Shown here: positions 1 to 6,152 of the stretch, piece by piece
Numbering within the stretch: the first letter of the stretch is position 1
Layout: each line of letters starts with the position of its first letter
Source: Deltaproteobacteria bacterium UBA5329
Lineage (GTDB): Bacteria > Desulfobacterota > Syntrophorhabdia > Syntrophorhabdales > Syntrophorhabdaceae
Assembly: GCA_002408185.1 (NCBI GenBank)
Contig: DHQV01000055.1
Coordinates: forward strand, 6,367 to 21,099
DNA length: 14,733 nt
Direction of reading: 5' to 3'
Translations under genes and position numbers: made by a program
The notes under the pieces: model-generated
Told to the model about the DNA's origin: nothing
What the model saw: the letters and a program-made list of their open reading frames with translations, nothing else
Databases searched by the model: none

Positions 1-659
1 GATATGACAAAGAGCTCGCGGCTTTTGGTGCCTACTATATGCCTGAATATGGCGGGAACCAGCCAGCGGGACGCAAAAAGGATGAGACCGATAACGAGAA
101 AGGCCTTGGCGACAGTGACCGGAATGCTCGCGCCTGCGGTGTTGCCCGCGAGAACAGGAACAAGGAGCATGAAGGGGACCACGCACAGGTCCTGGAAGAT
201 CAATATCCCCACGGAGAAGCGGCCGACGGGGCTATTCATTTCTGCGCGGTCAAACAGCAGTTTGAATACAATGGCGGTGCTGGAGAGGGCAACTATGAAT
301 CCCTGAAAGACGGCGGCACTCACCGTTTGCCCGTAGAACAGATAACCGACCGTGCCGGTAAAGACTATCGTCAGGCCTATCTGCAAGGCCCCTCCGCCGA
401 GGACGATGGACCTCAACTGGAGAAGGTTCTTCAGCGAGAATTCGAGACCGATGGTGAACATGAGGAGGACGACCCCGATCTCAGCCAGTATCTCGATGCT
501 TTGGACCTGCTTGATGAGATTTAGACCGGAAGGGCCGATCAGTATGCCTGCCAGAAGGAACCCGACGACGGATGATATCCTGAGCTTGCCCAGAATGAAT
601 ACGATGACGGCGCTGATTCCGAGGACAATGACCAGCGCTTTCAGATATTCGGCAATCAT
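1..659 (-). CDS. Kef/CPA2-type monovalent cation:proton antiporter, N-terminal part (cut by window edge)
   Basis: Reading the minus strand from an ATG at 657-659 gives 219 uninterrupted residues that run off the left edge of the window. The protein is almost all hydrophobic helices. Family hallmarks are GFLLAGILIGPSGL (residues 33-46), EIGVVLLMFTIGLEFS (60-75), the ALSSTAIVF helix (124-132) and the Gln-Asp pair Q156-D157 in GILIFQDL, whose acidic residue is the expected ion-binding site in CPA2 exchangers. Proteins of this family exchange K+ or Na+ for H+ across the inner membrane; many carry C-terminal TrkA-N/TrkA-C domains, which cannot be checked here. The start is preceded only by a weak GAGAG, with an AT-rich TATATATAG just upstream. 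The gene is divergent from the MoaE-like gene. The family call is firm; whether it is KefB/C-like or a Na+/H+ exchanger is not decidable. Confidence 0.88.
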   Translation of the reverse strand, partial: MIAEYLKALVIVLGISAVIVFILGKLRISSVVGFLLAGILIGPSGLNLIKQVQSIEILAEIGVVLLMFTIGLEFSLKNLLQLRSIVLGGGALQIGLTIVFTGTVGYLFYGQTVSAAVFQGFIVALSSTAIVFKLLFDRAEMNSPVGRFSVGILIFQDLCVVPFMLLVPVLAGNTAGASIPVTVAKAFLVIGLILFASRWLVPAIFRHIVGTKSRELFVI

Positions 660-771
660 CTCTCTATATATAAGCCTATGTCAGGCCAAAAATCCAATGC
701 AAACGGTCGTTCTGGCACGGACAGTTGCATTTCACGAGGATCAATGTTAGAAACGGGAGAAGGGGGAAGAC

Positions 772-1125
772 ATGGTCGAGAAATGGATTGAAGAGATAAA
801 AAGGTCCGTAGATCCCGAAATGCTCGGTATGATGCTCGTACATAACGGGGTGGTCAGGGCGAGCTCAAAACAGGGCGAACACGTGCGCGGGATGCGCCTG
901 TCGTACGATAAGGACCTCCTTGAAACGGTGGTCAACGAGGCGAGGGGCCGTGAAGGCATAGCCGGTGTGAGGGCCTGGATCAACGAAGGGGACCTCAAGG
1001 TAGGGGATGACATAATGTACGTGCTGGTCGCGGGACGTTTCAGGACGGACGTTTTGCCCGTTCTCCAGCATCTTCTCGGGAGGATCAAGGGCGAGGTCGT
1101 CCACGAGGAGGAGGTCCTGCCCTGA
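772..1125 (+). CDS. MoaE-like protein (divergent molybdopterin synthase large-subunit homologue)
   Basis: This 117-residue protein aligns along its length with the core of MoaE, the large subunit of molybdopterin synthase, which transfers sulfur from MoaD thiocarboxylate to precursor Z. Visible matches are the G-VVR stretch around R29, the LxxVVNEAR helix (50-58), GDLKVGDDIMYVLVAG (73-88) in place of the GELxxGDxxVxVxVxxxHR strand, and RIKGEV around K106. Against E. coli MoaE (from memory), R39, R104 and K119 have counterparts at R29, R91 and K106. His103 is Phe90, the HRIG motif is INEG, and the second active-site Lys126 position reads HEEE. The protein is about 30 residues shorter at the C terminus. 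AGGGGGAAG at 761-769 precedes the ATG. No moaD or other moa gene is adjacent. Family membership is likely; canonical synthase activity is doubtful. Confidence 0.75.
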   Translation: MVEKWIEEIKRSVDPEMLGMMLVHNGVVRASSKQGEHVRGMRLSYDKDLLETVVNEARGREGIAGVRAWINEGDLKVGDDIMYVLVAGRFRTDVLPVLQHLLGRIKGEVVHEEEVLP

Positions 1126-1166
1126 ACCCCGGGCTATATGCAACACCGCGCGATATATATTAACTC

Positions 1167-1295
1167 ATGATACCCTTCAATTACCTCGGGCCCGTCTTCG
1201 AGAGATACGCATCCGTGATATATCCGCAGGAATTCAAAAAGGCGATCCTGGTATTACCGAAGCAGATAGATAAAAAGCAGTTAACACGTGAATAA
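1167..1295 (+). pseudogene. 42-codon ORF, possible truncated N terminus of a larger protein
   Basis: An ATG at 1167 opens a 42-residue reading frame (starts MIPFNYLGPVFERYASVIYP) ending in TAA at 1293-1295. There is no Shine-Dalgarno sequence before it. The start resembles the N-terminal lead-in of some class I SAM-dependent methyltransferases, which have a short FxxLGPxFxxxA segment before the Rossmann core, but the core is absent. I read it as a possible remnant of a deleted gene or a chance ORF. It sits in the 244-base gap between the MoaE-like gene and the thyX operon, just ahead of that operon's promoter. Low confidence. Confidence 0.25.
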
Positions 1296-1301
1296 TTTTG
1301 G

Positions 1302-1330
1302 TTGACAATATTTCACCAAAAAAGTACAGT
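1302..1330 (+). promoter_or_regulatory. Sigma-70-type promoter for the thyX operon
   Basis: A perfect -35 hexamer TTGACA at 1302-1307 is followed by a 17-base spacer and TACAGT at 1325-1330 (4 of 6 matches to TATAAT). It lies 40 bases before the ATG of the membrane/zinc-ribbon gene, leaving room for a leader with a good ribosome-binding site. It probably drives that gene, thyX and the QueF-like gene. Confidence 0.65.
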
Positions 1331-1369
1331 GCAGGTAAAATTTTCCGGTGAGGGGTCACAGGAGGGGTT

Positions 1370-1741
1370 ATGGGTAAGGTCAACCTCAAACGCTACGGGC
1401 TGTATCTTGTCAGGTGGCAGTTATCTACACCCATCCTCGCGGTGGTCCTGTACTGGCTTGCCGATACTGGCGAATTCATCGCAACGACGGTAGCGAACCT
1501 CATAGGCGGCCTTATATTTTTCTGGGTCGACAGATTTATCTTTACGTCCCGGCTTCTCTCGGTGCAGTGGGAGGTGAGGGATGCCGTTCTCTGTGTAGAC
1601 TGCGGAAAGGAAGCGCGGGGCTATCGCATTGTCAGGGCGGAAGGGTATGACAGGACACGCGATAAGAAACCTGAGTTCCGGTGTGAGGAATGCTCCAAGA
1701 GAAAAACCGAAGAGCTTCGGAAGAAGGGGATAGAGGTCTAG
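1370..1741 (+). CDS. Uncharacterised two-helix membrane protein with zinc-ribbon-like C terminus
   Basis: I do not recognise this 123-residue protein. Two hydrophobic segments (about residues 12-31 and 36-57) predict a helical hairpin in the membrane; the second one, ANLIGGLIFFWVDRFIFTS, resembles the last helix of GtrA-type small membrane proteins. The C-terminal half is soluble and charged, with two CxxC pairs, C75-C78 and C105-C108, spaced as in a zinc ribbon or rubredoxin-like knuckle. The start is supported by AGGAGGGG at 1360-1367. It is the first gene after the 1302-1330 promoter, and thyX starts 27 bases after its stop, so the two are probably cotranscribed. That hints at a link with thymidylate or folate metabolism but proves nothing about function. 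Confidence 0.8.
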   Translation: MGKVNLKRYGLYLVRWQLSTPILAVVLYWLADTGEFIATTVANLIGGLIFFWVDRFIFTSRLLSVQWEVRDAVLCVDCGKEARGYRIVRAEGYDRTRDKKPEFRCEECSKRKTEELRKKGIEV

Positions 1742-1755
1742 GATTCATCATTGAT

Positions 1756-1763
1756 AAAGGAGG
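1756..1763 (+). promoter_or_regulatory. Ribosome-binding site that fixes the TTG start of thyX
   Basis: AAAGGAGG lies 5 bases before the in-frame TTG at 1769. An upstream in-frame TTG at 1751 has no Shine-Dalgarno sequence and would place this one inside the coding region, so 1769 is the better start. Confidence 0.75.
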
Positions 1764-1768
1764 CAGGG

Positions 1769-2494
1769 TTGGAATCAAGACTGAATGTAATTCTGCTTGC
1801 ACATACACCGGACCCGGTCGAGACCGTGGCGGCTGCGGCAAAATTATGTTACAGCGCTTCTGACGTCAATGCGATAAAGGAAGCGGTATCGTCGAAAAAC
1901 CAGGAACCTTTCATCGAGAAGCTGGTCGACTCAGGTCACTTGAGCCCGATAGAACACGCCTCTTTCACTTTTGCAATAGAAGGGATATCGCGGGCATGTT
2001 CTCATCAACTGGTGCGGCATCGCCTGGCTTCGTACAGCCAGCAATCACAGAGGTATGTAAGCATGGAGGGCGGTTTCGGATACATAATCCCGCCGTCGAT
2101 CGGAAAAGACCCGGTCCTCAAAGAGCAATTCGAATTCTTCATGGAAGGTATTCAGGAATTTTACAATCGACTGATGACCGCTCTCAATGAGCGCGGCATC
2201 GAAGGTGAGGCGGCATACGAGGACGCCCGGTTTGTCCTTCCCAACGCCGCCGAAACAAAGATCATCGTGACCATGAATGGAAGGGAACTCCTTCATTTCT
2301 TTGCACAGCGATGCTGCAGGAGGGCACAATGGGAGATACGCGCAATGGCGATCGAGATGCTCAAGCTGGCGAAGAGGGCCGCTCCCGCCATTTTTAACGA
2401 TGCAGGGCCTGCCTGCATCGGCGGCCCATGCCCGGAAGGAGCGTATTCCTGCGGCGCCGCCGATGAGGTGCGGCAGCAGTTCCGGGCGCTTTAA
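1769..2494 (+). CDS. thyX: Flavin-dependent thymidylate synthase ThyX
   Basis: ThyX makes dTMP from dUMP using methylene-tetrahydrofolate as carbon donor and FAD/NADPH for reduction, releasing tetrahydrofolate directly, so cells that use it can manage without dihydrofolate reductase. The signature RHRxxSxxxxSxR is present as RHRLASYSQQSQR (residues 83-95 counting from the TTG). The second conserved block, ARFVLPNAAETKIIVTMNGRELLHFFAQRC, holds the substrate-binding Arg and the NxR motif. The preceding HxSPxEH segment is also present (HLSPIEH). Length from TTG 1769 is 241 residues, normal for the family. The C terminus carries an extra Cys-containing tail (CIGGPCPEGAYSC) that some homologues have. 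The gene is second in an apparent three-gene operon; its TAA lies 14 bases before the QueF-like ATG. Confidence 0.95.
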   Translation: MESRLNVILLAHTPDPVETVAAAAKLCYSASDVNAIKEAVSSKNQEPFIEKLVDSGHLSPIEHASFTFAIEGISRACSHQLVRHRLASYSQQSQRYVSMEGGFGYIIPPSIGKDPVLKEQFEFFMEGIQEFYNRLMTALNERGIEGEAAYEDARFVLPNAAETKIIVTMNGRELLHFFAQRCCRRAQWEIRAMAIEMLKLAKRAAPAIFNDAGPACIGGPCPEGAYSCGAADEVRQQFRAL

Positions 2495-2508
2495 ATAAGG
2501 AGAATAAA

Positions 2509-2946
2509 ATGGGACCCAACGTCAAGACGTATAAAGACATCGACAAGTCGATCCTTAAATCCATCCCCAACCCGTCAAAGGAAGCCTATGAGATCAAGAT
2601 CAAGATACCGGAGTTCACCTTTCTCGGCGTAAGCGAACAACCCGACTTCGGGGTAGTGTACCTGACGTTCTATCCAAAGAGCAAGATAATCGAGTTGAAA
2701 TCATTGAAGCAATACACGTTCCAGCTGCGGAATATCGTGGTTTCGTATGAAAGGCTTATCAATATCATATACGACCACCTGATGGAAATATACGAACCGG
2801 ACCGGATCCGAATCGTCATGATATGTCATCCACGCGGTGGCATCAGCTCGAAGCTGACGATAGATTCGGACTGGGGCGCACGCGGGGGAGAAGAGAAATA
2901 TAAGGATTGGGTAGGACTGGAAGACGGCTGGTCGGTAACCATGTAG
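2509..2946 (+). CDS. QueF-like tunnelling-fold protein lacking the catalytic cysteine
   Basis: This 145-residue protein aligns end to end with type I (unimodular) QueF, the NADPH-dependent reductase that turns preQ0 into preQ1 in queuosine synthesis. The QueF signature E-[SL]-K-[SA]-x-K is ELKSLK at 62-67, followed by QYTFQLRN. The RGGIS block is at 109-113. The substrate-anchoring Glu (Glu97 in B. subtilis QueF) is E81. However, the segment that should read FTSLCPxTGQPDF reads FTFLGVSEQPDF (36-47): the nucleophilic Cys is Gly40 and the loop is one residue shorter. The only Cys, C106, lies in a different strand. The catalytic Asp of QPDF is kept. TAAGGAG at 2496-2502 supports the start. It therefore probably keeps a purine- or pterin-type pocket but cannot form the covalent thioimide needed for nitrile reduction. 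It is cotranscribed with thyX. Fold call is firm; function is unknown. Confidence 0.85.
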   Translation: MGPNVKTYKDIDKSILKSIPNPSKEAYEIKIKIPEFTFLGVSEQPDFGVVYLTFYPKSKIIELKSLKQYTFQLRNIVVSYERLINIIYDHLMEIYEPDRIRIVMICHPRGGISSKLTIDSDWGARGGEEKYKDWVGLEDGWSVTM

Positions 2947-3008
2947 GGCCCTTGCGGGGCCCTGTCCCAGGTCTCACCTCCCAAGTCTCAGGCGAAGGGC
3001 CTGGGACA
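2945..3008. terminator. GC-rich hairpins between convergent genes (possible weak or bidirectional terminator)
   Basis: Two inverted repeats lie between the QueF-like and MFS stops: AGGGCCC/GGGCCCT (2945-2951 with 2957-2963, 5-base loop) and TGTCCCAGG/CCTGGGACA (2963-2971 with 3000-3008, 28-base spacer). Their location suits a bidirectional terminator, but neither strand shows a run of T after the stem. Confidence 0.35.
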
Positions 3009-3012
3009 CCTG

Positions 3013-4428
3013 CTAAGATCGTGACTTTTTGTGGTTCCATCCGATCAATAACGAAAAGAACAGGGCGATGATACAGACTATACCGCCGAAAAAGTAGGCG
3101 TTCCTGTACCCCGCCAAACTCGCGGATTGAAAGGCACCTGATCCATCGCCTGTCGCGGTCCGCGACATCAGGGATTCAAAAACACATACCCCAAGCGCTA
3201 ACCCAAGACTGTTGATGGTGTTGAAGACTCCGGAAGCGCTGCCCTGTTTGTCCCGGGGCGCCAGCCGCATGACCTGGTTGTTGTTTGGAGAAATGAAAAA
3301 ACCGAAAGAAAGCGCGATCCATACAAGAAAGACCACCACGGGTACCAGTCCCGGGGCTTGAAGGGTAAAGGCAAAGACAAAAGAACATATTGCCGCTGAC
3401 AGCATGGCAAAAGCACACAGCGTGCTTGGTCTTACCTTATCCGATATGCGGCCGGCAAACGGGCCCACCGCCATGTAAATAACAGAGTATATCATGATGA
3501 TCAACCCGACGCTCTGTGCGGGAAGTTTCTTGCCCACCTCGAGGTAAAAGGGGAGGAGGAATGAATTGCCCGCCAGCAGCATATATGCGAACAAAGTAGA
3601 TGTCACCGCTGCACTGAAATGAAAACTCCTGAAAAGGCCGAGTTCAAGGAGGGGTTCCGCGCATTTTGCCTCGCGTATGAAGAATGTTGCCAGGAGGACA
3701 AACGAAGCCCCAAAAGACCCGAGTGTCCGTGTTGACGTCCATCCAAAGTCCCAGCCGGTACTCAAGGCATATATAAAGAATGCGAGGCCGGCGAAGCTCA
3801 ATGTCGCTCCGAGCACATCGAAACCGGCCTTTCGGAGCTTTTTTAAATGGGACCTGCTTTCGCGGGGTATGTATTTGTTTACTGCATACATGGCGAATAT
3901 ACCGAATGGGACATTGACGAGAAAGACCCATCTCCATGACAGGTAACCCGTGATAAGACCGCCTGCAGGTGCGCCGATCGCTATCCCCAGGGCCGCTCCG
4001 GTCGACGCGATCCCAAAGGCCCAGCCGGTCTTTTCAGGGGGGAGGAATTTCGGTACCACGGCGAAAGCGATCGCCAGGATCATCGCGCATCCGAGTCCCT
4101 GGACGAAACGGGACATGATCAGCATGCCGAGGGACATGGCGGCCCCGCACAAAAGGGACCCGAGAGTGAAGAGCAGATACCCGAAGAAAAATACCGTTCT
4201 CAATCCAAGGCGGTCACCCAGTTTGCCGAAAAGGAGGAGCGTGCTCGTCGACACCAGGAGGTAGACGAGAATAACCCACGAGACTTCCGCGGACGTCACA
4301 TGGAAACGTTCGGCGATCGTGGGGAGCGAGATGCTGACGACGTAGCTGTCAAGCTTCGACATGAATGCGCCGAAAGTAACTGTTATGACGATCCAGCGGA
4401 AAATAAGCGGCGCTGGTTGGGATGGCAT
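3013..4428 (-). CDS. MFS multidrug-type transporter, DHA2 (EmrB/QacA-like) family
   Basis: The 471-residue product is a polytopic inner-membrane protein with a size and spacing that fit the 14-helix drug:H+ antiporter-2 group. Motif D1 appears as LDSYVVSISLPTI (26-38), motif A as GKLGDRLGLR (68-77), motif B as RFVQGLGCAMI (107-117) and motif C, the antiporter signature, as ALGIAIGAPAGGLIT (146-160), followed by WRWVFLVNVPFG. Such proteins export drugs, bile salts or other amphipathic compounds using the proton gradient; the substrate cannot be read from the sequence. There is no adjacent EmrA-like membrane fusion gene or TetR/MarR regulator, so it may act alone. The ATG at 4428 has no Shine-Dalgarno sequence and lies almost on the predicted transcription start. 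It is divergent from the TPR gene and convergent with the thyX operon. Confidence 0.9.
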   Translation of the reverse strand: MPSQPAPLIFRWIVITVTFGAFMSKLDSYVVSISLPTIAERFHVTSAEVSWVILVYLLVSTSTLLLFGKLGDRLGLRTVFFFGYLLFTLGSLLCGAAMSLGMLIMSRFVQGLGCAMILAIAFAVVPKFLPPEKTGWAFGIASTGAALGIAIGAPAGGLITGYLSWRWVFLVNVPFGIFAMYAVNKYIPRESRSHLKKLRKAGFDVLGATLSFAGLAFFIYALSTGWDFGWTSTRTLGSFGASFVLLATFFIREAKCAEPLLELGLFRSFHFSAAVTSTLFAYMLLAGNSFLLPFYLEVGKKLPAQSVGLIIMIYSVIYMAVGPFAGRISDKVRPSTLCAFAMLSAAICSFVFAFTLQAPGLVPVVVFLVWIALSFGFFISPNNNQVMRLAPRDKQGSASGVFNTINSLGLALGVCVFESLMSRTATGDGSGAFQSASLAGYRNAYFFGGIVCIIALFFSLLIGWNHKKSRS

Positions 4429-4436
4429 ACGAAGTC

Positions 4437-4465
4437 ATTCTAAATGAGAGGGTCTCAATTTTCAA
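4437..4465 (-). promoter_or_regulatory. Sigma-70-type promoter of the MFS transporter gene
   Basis: On the minus strand, TTGAAA (4465-4460) is separated by 17 bases from TAGAAT (4442-4437); each hexamer matches consensus at 5 of 6 positions. The expected transcription start, 6-7 bases downstream, falls around 4430, only about 2 bases before the ATG at 4428, so the message may be leaderless. Confidence 0.55.
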
Positions 4466-4533
4466 TATATTTCCCCCCGGTGAACAGTGGAACAGGTTAG
4501 CGAAGCATGATACCATGTATGCGGGAGAGCGAC

Positions 4534-5583
4534 ATGACAGACGCTGAAAAGCTTGCGGAAAAATATTGCCATAGTATGGGACAGCTTCTTGTCGATGAAG
4601 GCGATCTCGAGGAAGGGATCGTGTTTTTCCAAAAAGCCATCGATATCGGCGATACACCGTATGCCTGGTATGGACTGTCCCGGTCGCTTGGAATGGCTGA
4701 AGACACCGCGGGTGCGGTCGGCGCCATATCCCGCGCGATAAAGCTTGCCCCCGGCATTCCAGAGTACTATTACGAACGCTCCCGGCTGCTCGCTCATCTC
4801 GGCAGAGACGATCTTGCTGACGAGGACAGAAATAAGGCGATAGGCATTGACGATAACTACAGACGCATCGATACTATCAAACGGGCTGCCGGCATCCTCG
4901 AGGAGGCATTCGAAGGTGTATTTCACAAACCGTCATGCCCTGTAAGGTCCTGTCCCGCATATTGCTGTCATTTCAAGGACAGGCTGGTCCTCCATGGGGT
5001 AACGATAGGGGCCTGGAAGCTCAATGCGCTTCGGGCGTACTTCAGGGAGAAAGGACTTGATGAAAGGGATTTTCTGGAAGCCTTTCTTGTGGCCGGGATC
5101 GAAAATACGGATAGTCTCTTTTCACCGCACGACATTATGAAATACAACGGTGCGGCCTCGGTCATCTTCCCACGCCGGAAAGAGCATGCGCTTGGGGCGC
5201 GCCTTGCCCGCGATATACCAAAAGGGCGCAGTTATCTGTCGCTCATGTGGATTGACGATACCGCGCGGCCCTGCTGTTTTTTCGAGGATGGCCGATGCTC
5301 CATTTATGGCGCTGGCGGTGAACCAAGCCTCGAATCATGCTCGTCGTTTCTATGCATGACAGGATTTGTCTTCGTTGTCCTCGAGCACCTCGGAATGTTC
5401 AAGGAAGAATGGCTGGCCGGAGCGTCCATGGCGCACCTTAACCAGGCTGCCGTGGAGGCGCTTGTTATCCTGGCCGAGGACGTTTATGGCAACGAGGAAC
5501 TTCGGGCTTGTGACCCGCCGGATGATGACCTGAAAAAGAAGCTCATAGATCGGGCGGAAAGGAAAATCTCTTTAGTTTTTTGA
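4534..5583 (+). CDS. TPR-repeat protein with CxxCxxCC-type (YkgJ-like) metal-binding domain
   Basis: The 349-residue product has two parts. Residues about 11-110 form three helix-turn-helix TPR-like repeats (for example EGIVFFQKAIDIGDTPYAWYGL and AVGAISRAIKLAPGIPEYYY). From residue 135 a cysteine-rich domain follows: C135, C140, C144 and C145 (CPVRSCPAYCC), then C247-C248, C255 in DGRCSIYG, C269 and C274. This is the pattern of the YkgJ/FliB-type putative zinc- or iron-chelating family (PF03692), some members of which sit with protein N-methylases. I start it at ATG 4534, which has GGGAGAG 5 bases upstream; an in-frame ATG at 4507 lacks such a site. The 3' end overlaps the convergent scaffold gene by 12 bases. 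The TPR part suggests binding to a protein partner; the client is unknown. Confidence 0.8.
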   Translation: MTDAEKLAEKYCHSMGQLLVDEGDLEEGIVFFQKAIDIGDTPYAWYGLSRSLGMAEDTAGAVGAISRAIKLAPGIPEYYYERSRLLAHLGRDDLADEDRNKAIGIDDNYRRIDTIKRAAGILEEAFEGVFHKPSCPVRSCPAYCCHFKDRLVLHGVTIGAWKLNALRAYFREKGLDERDFLEAFLVAGIENTDSLFSPHDIMKYNGAASVIFPRRKEHALGARLARDIPKGRSYLSLMWIDDTARPCCFFEDGRCSIYGAGGEPSLESCSSFLCMTGFVFVVLEHLGMFKEEWLAGASMAHLNQAAVEALVILAEDVYGNEELRACDPPDDDLKKKLIDRAERKISLVF

Positions 5584-5964
5584 CCCGCGGCCTGCGTGAC
5601 CATACACGTGGTCGATCACCGCTTCCTGGATGCCTTTTGCGCCGCGGTTCGCGCAATGGACCTTATTTTCGGGCATTCCTCCCAGCGCATCCATGATATC
5701 TTCTCCCTCGATCATCATAGCATCGTCCAGGTCCCGCCCGATGGCGAGTTCCGTCATTATGCTGGCGGCGGCGATGCAGACGGGACAACCCCTGGTGAGG
5801 AATTTTACGTCCGTGACGATGGTATCTTTGACCCTGATAAATACTTTGAGGAAATCTCCCCGGTCCGGATCACCGACAAGGCCGATGCCGTCGGCGTCCA
5901 CCATATCTCCCCAATTGCGGGGATTTTCGAAATGATCAGTAATTGTTTTGTTGTATTCGTTCAT
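5572..5964 (-). CDS. IscU/NifU-N-like Fe-S scaffold protein with first cluster Cys replaced by Arg
   Basis: This 130-residue protein has the full IscU/NifU N-terminal fold: HFENPRNWGDM near the start, GDPDRGD (31-37), FLTRGCPVCIAAASIMTEL (55-73) and KVHCANRGAKGIQEAVIDH (101-119). Such scaffolds hold a nascent [2Fe-2S] or [4Fe-4S] cluster on three cysteines and pass it to acceptors. Here the second (C60) and third (C104) ligands are kept and the conserved Asp of the first loop (D37) is present, but the first ligand, normally in the G-x-x-x-CGD loop, is Arg35. An additional Cys, C63, sits three residues after C60. The ATG at 5964 is preferred to an in-frame TTG at 5982 because the family begins MNxYNxxIxxHF; GGAACAGG lies just upstream. 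No iscS, iscA or hscA is nearby. It is divergent from hisS. Confidence 0.87.
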   Translation of the reverse strand: MNEYNKTITDHFENPRNWGDMVDADGIGLVGDPDRGDFLKVFIRVKDTIVTDVKFLTRGCPVCIAAASIMTELAIGRDLDDAMMIEGEDIMDALGGMPENKVHCANRGAKGIQEAVIDHVYGHAGRGSKN

Positions 5965-6084
5965 GTCCTGTTCCGCTCGCAATTCGCAAGGTGTTAAAAA
6001 ACCAGATAACTAATTTTTTATTCTCCTCACGACTCCCGACTTACGATCTGATGTGGCATCCACTATATCACATCGGACAGAAAT

Positions 6085-6114
6085 TTCACTTCCATTTATT
6101 CTTTATTTTATGAT
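6085..6114 (+). promoter_or_regulatory. Possible promoter of hisS
   Basis: TTCACT (6085-6090) and TATGAT (6109-6114) are 18 bases apart in an AT-rich stretch 39 bases before the hisS ATG. The -10 box is good (5 of 6), the -35 weak (4 of 6). Confidence 0.35.
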
Positions 6115-6152
6115 ACCTAAATGATGTCGAAATATTCGGCGGTGGAGCAATA

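Noticed and set aside
39..524. 161-codon plus-strand ORF opposite the antiporter gene, plus another at 352-750
   Set aside because: Both are charged, low-similarity shadows of a minus-strand frame that encodes clear antiporter helices and motifs without a stop.
696..731. AATGCAA/TTGCATT pair between the divergent antiporter and MoaE-like genes as an operator
   Set aside because: Short arms with a 22-base spacer and no further symmetry; too weak to call.
5596..5997. 133-codon plus-strand ORF covering the scaffold gene
   Set aside because: The minus strand carries a full IscU/NifU-like fold with its conserved blocks; the plus frame has no recognisable motif and no ribosome-binding site.
6050..6074. 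GATGTG/CACATC inverted repeat upstream of hisS as an operator or T-box element
   Set aside because: Six-base arms 13 bases apart are expected by chance, and no T-box-type anti-terminator or specifier structure is visible.
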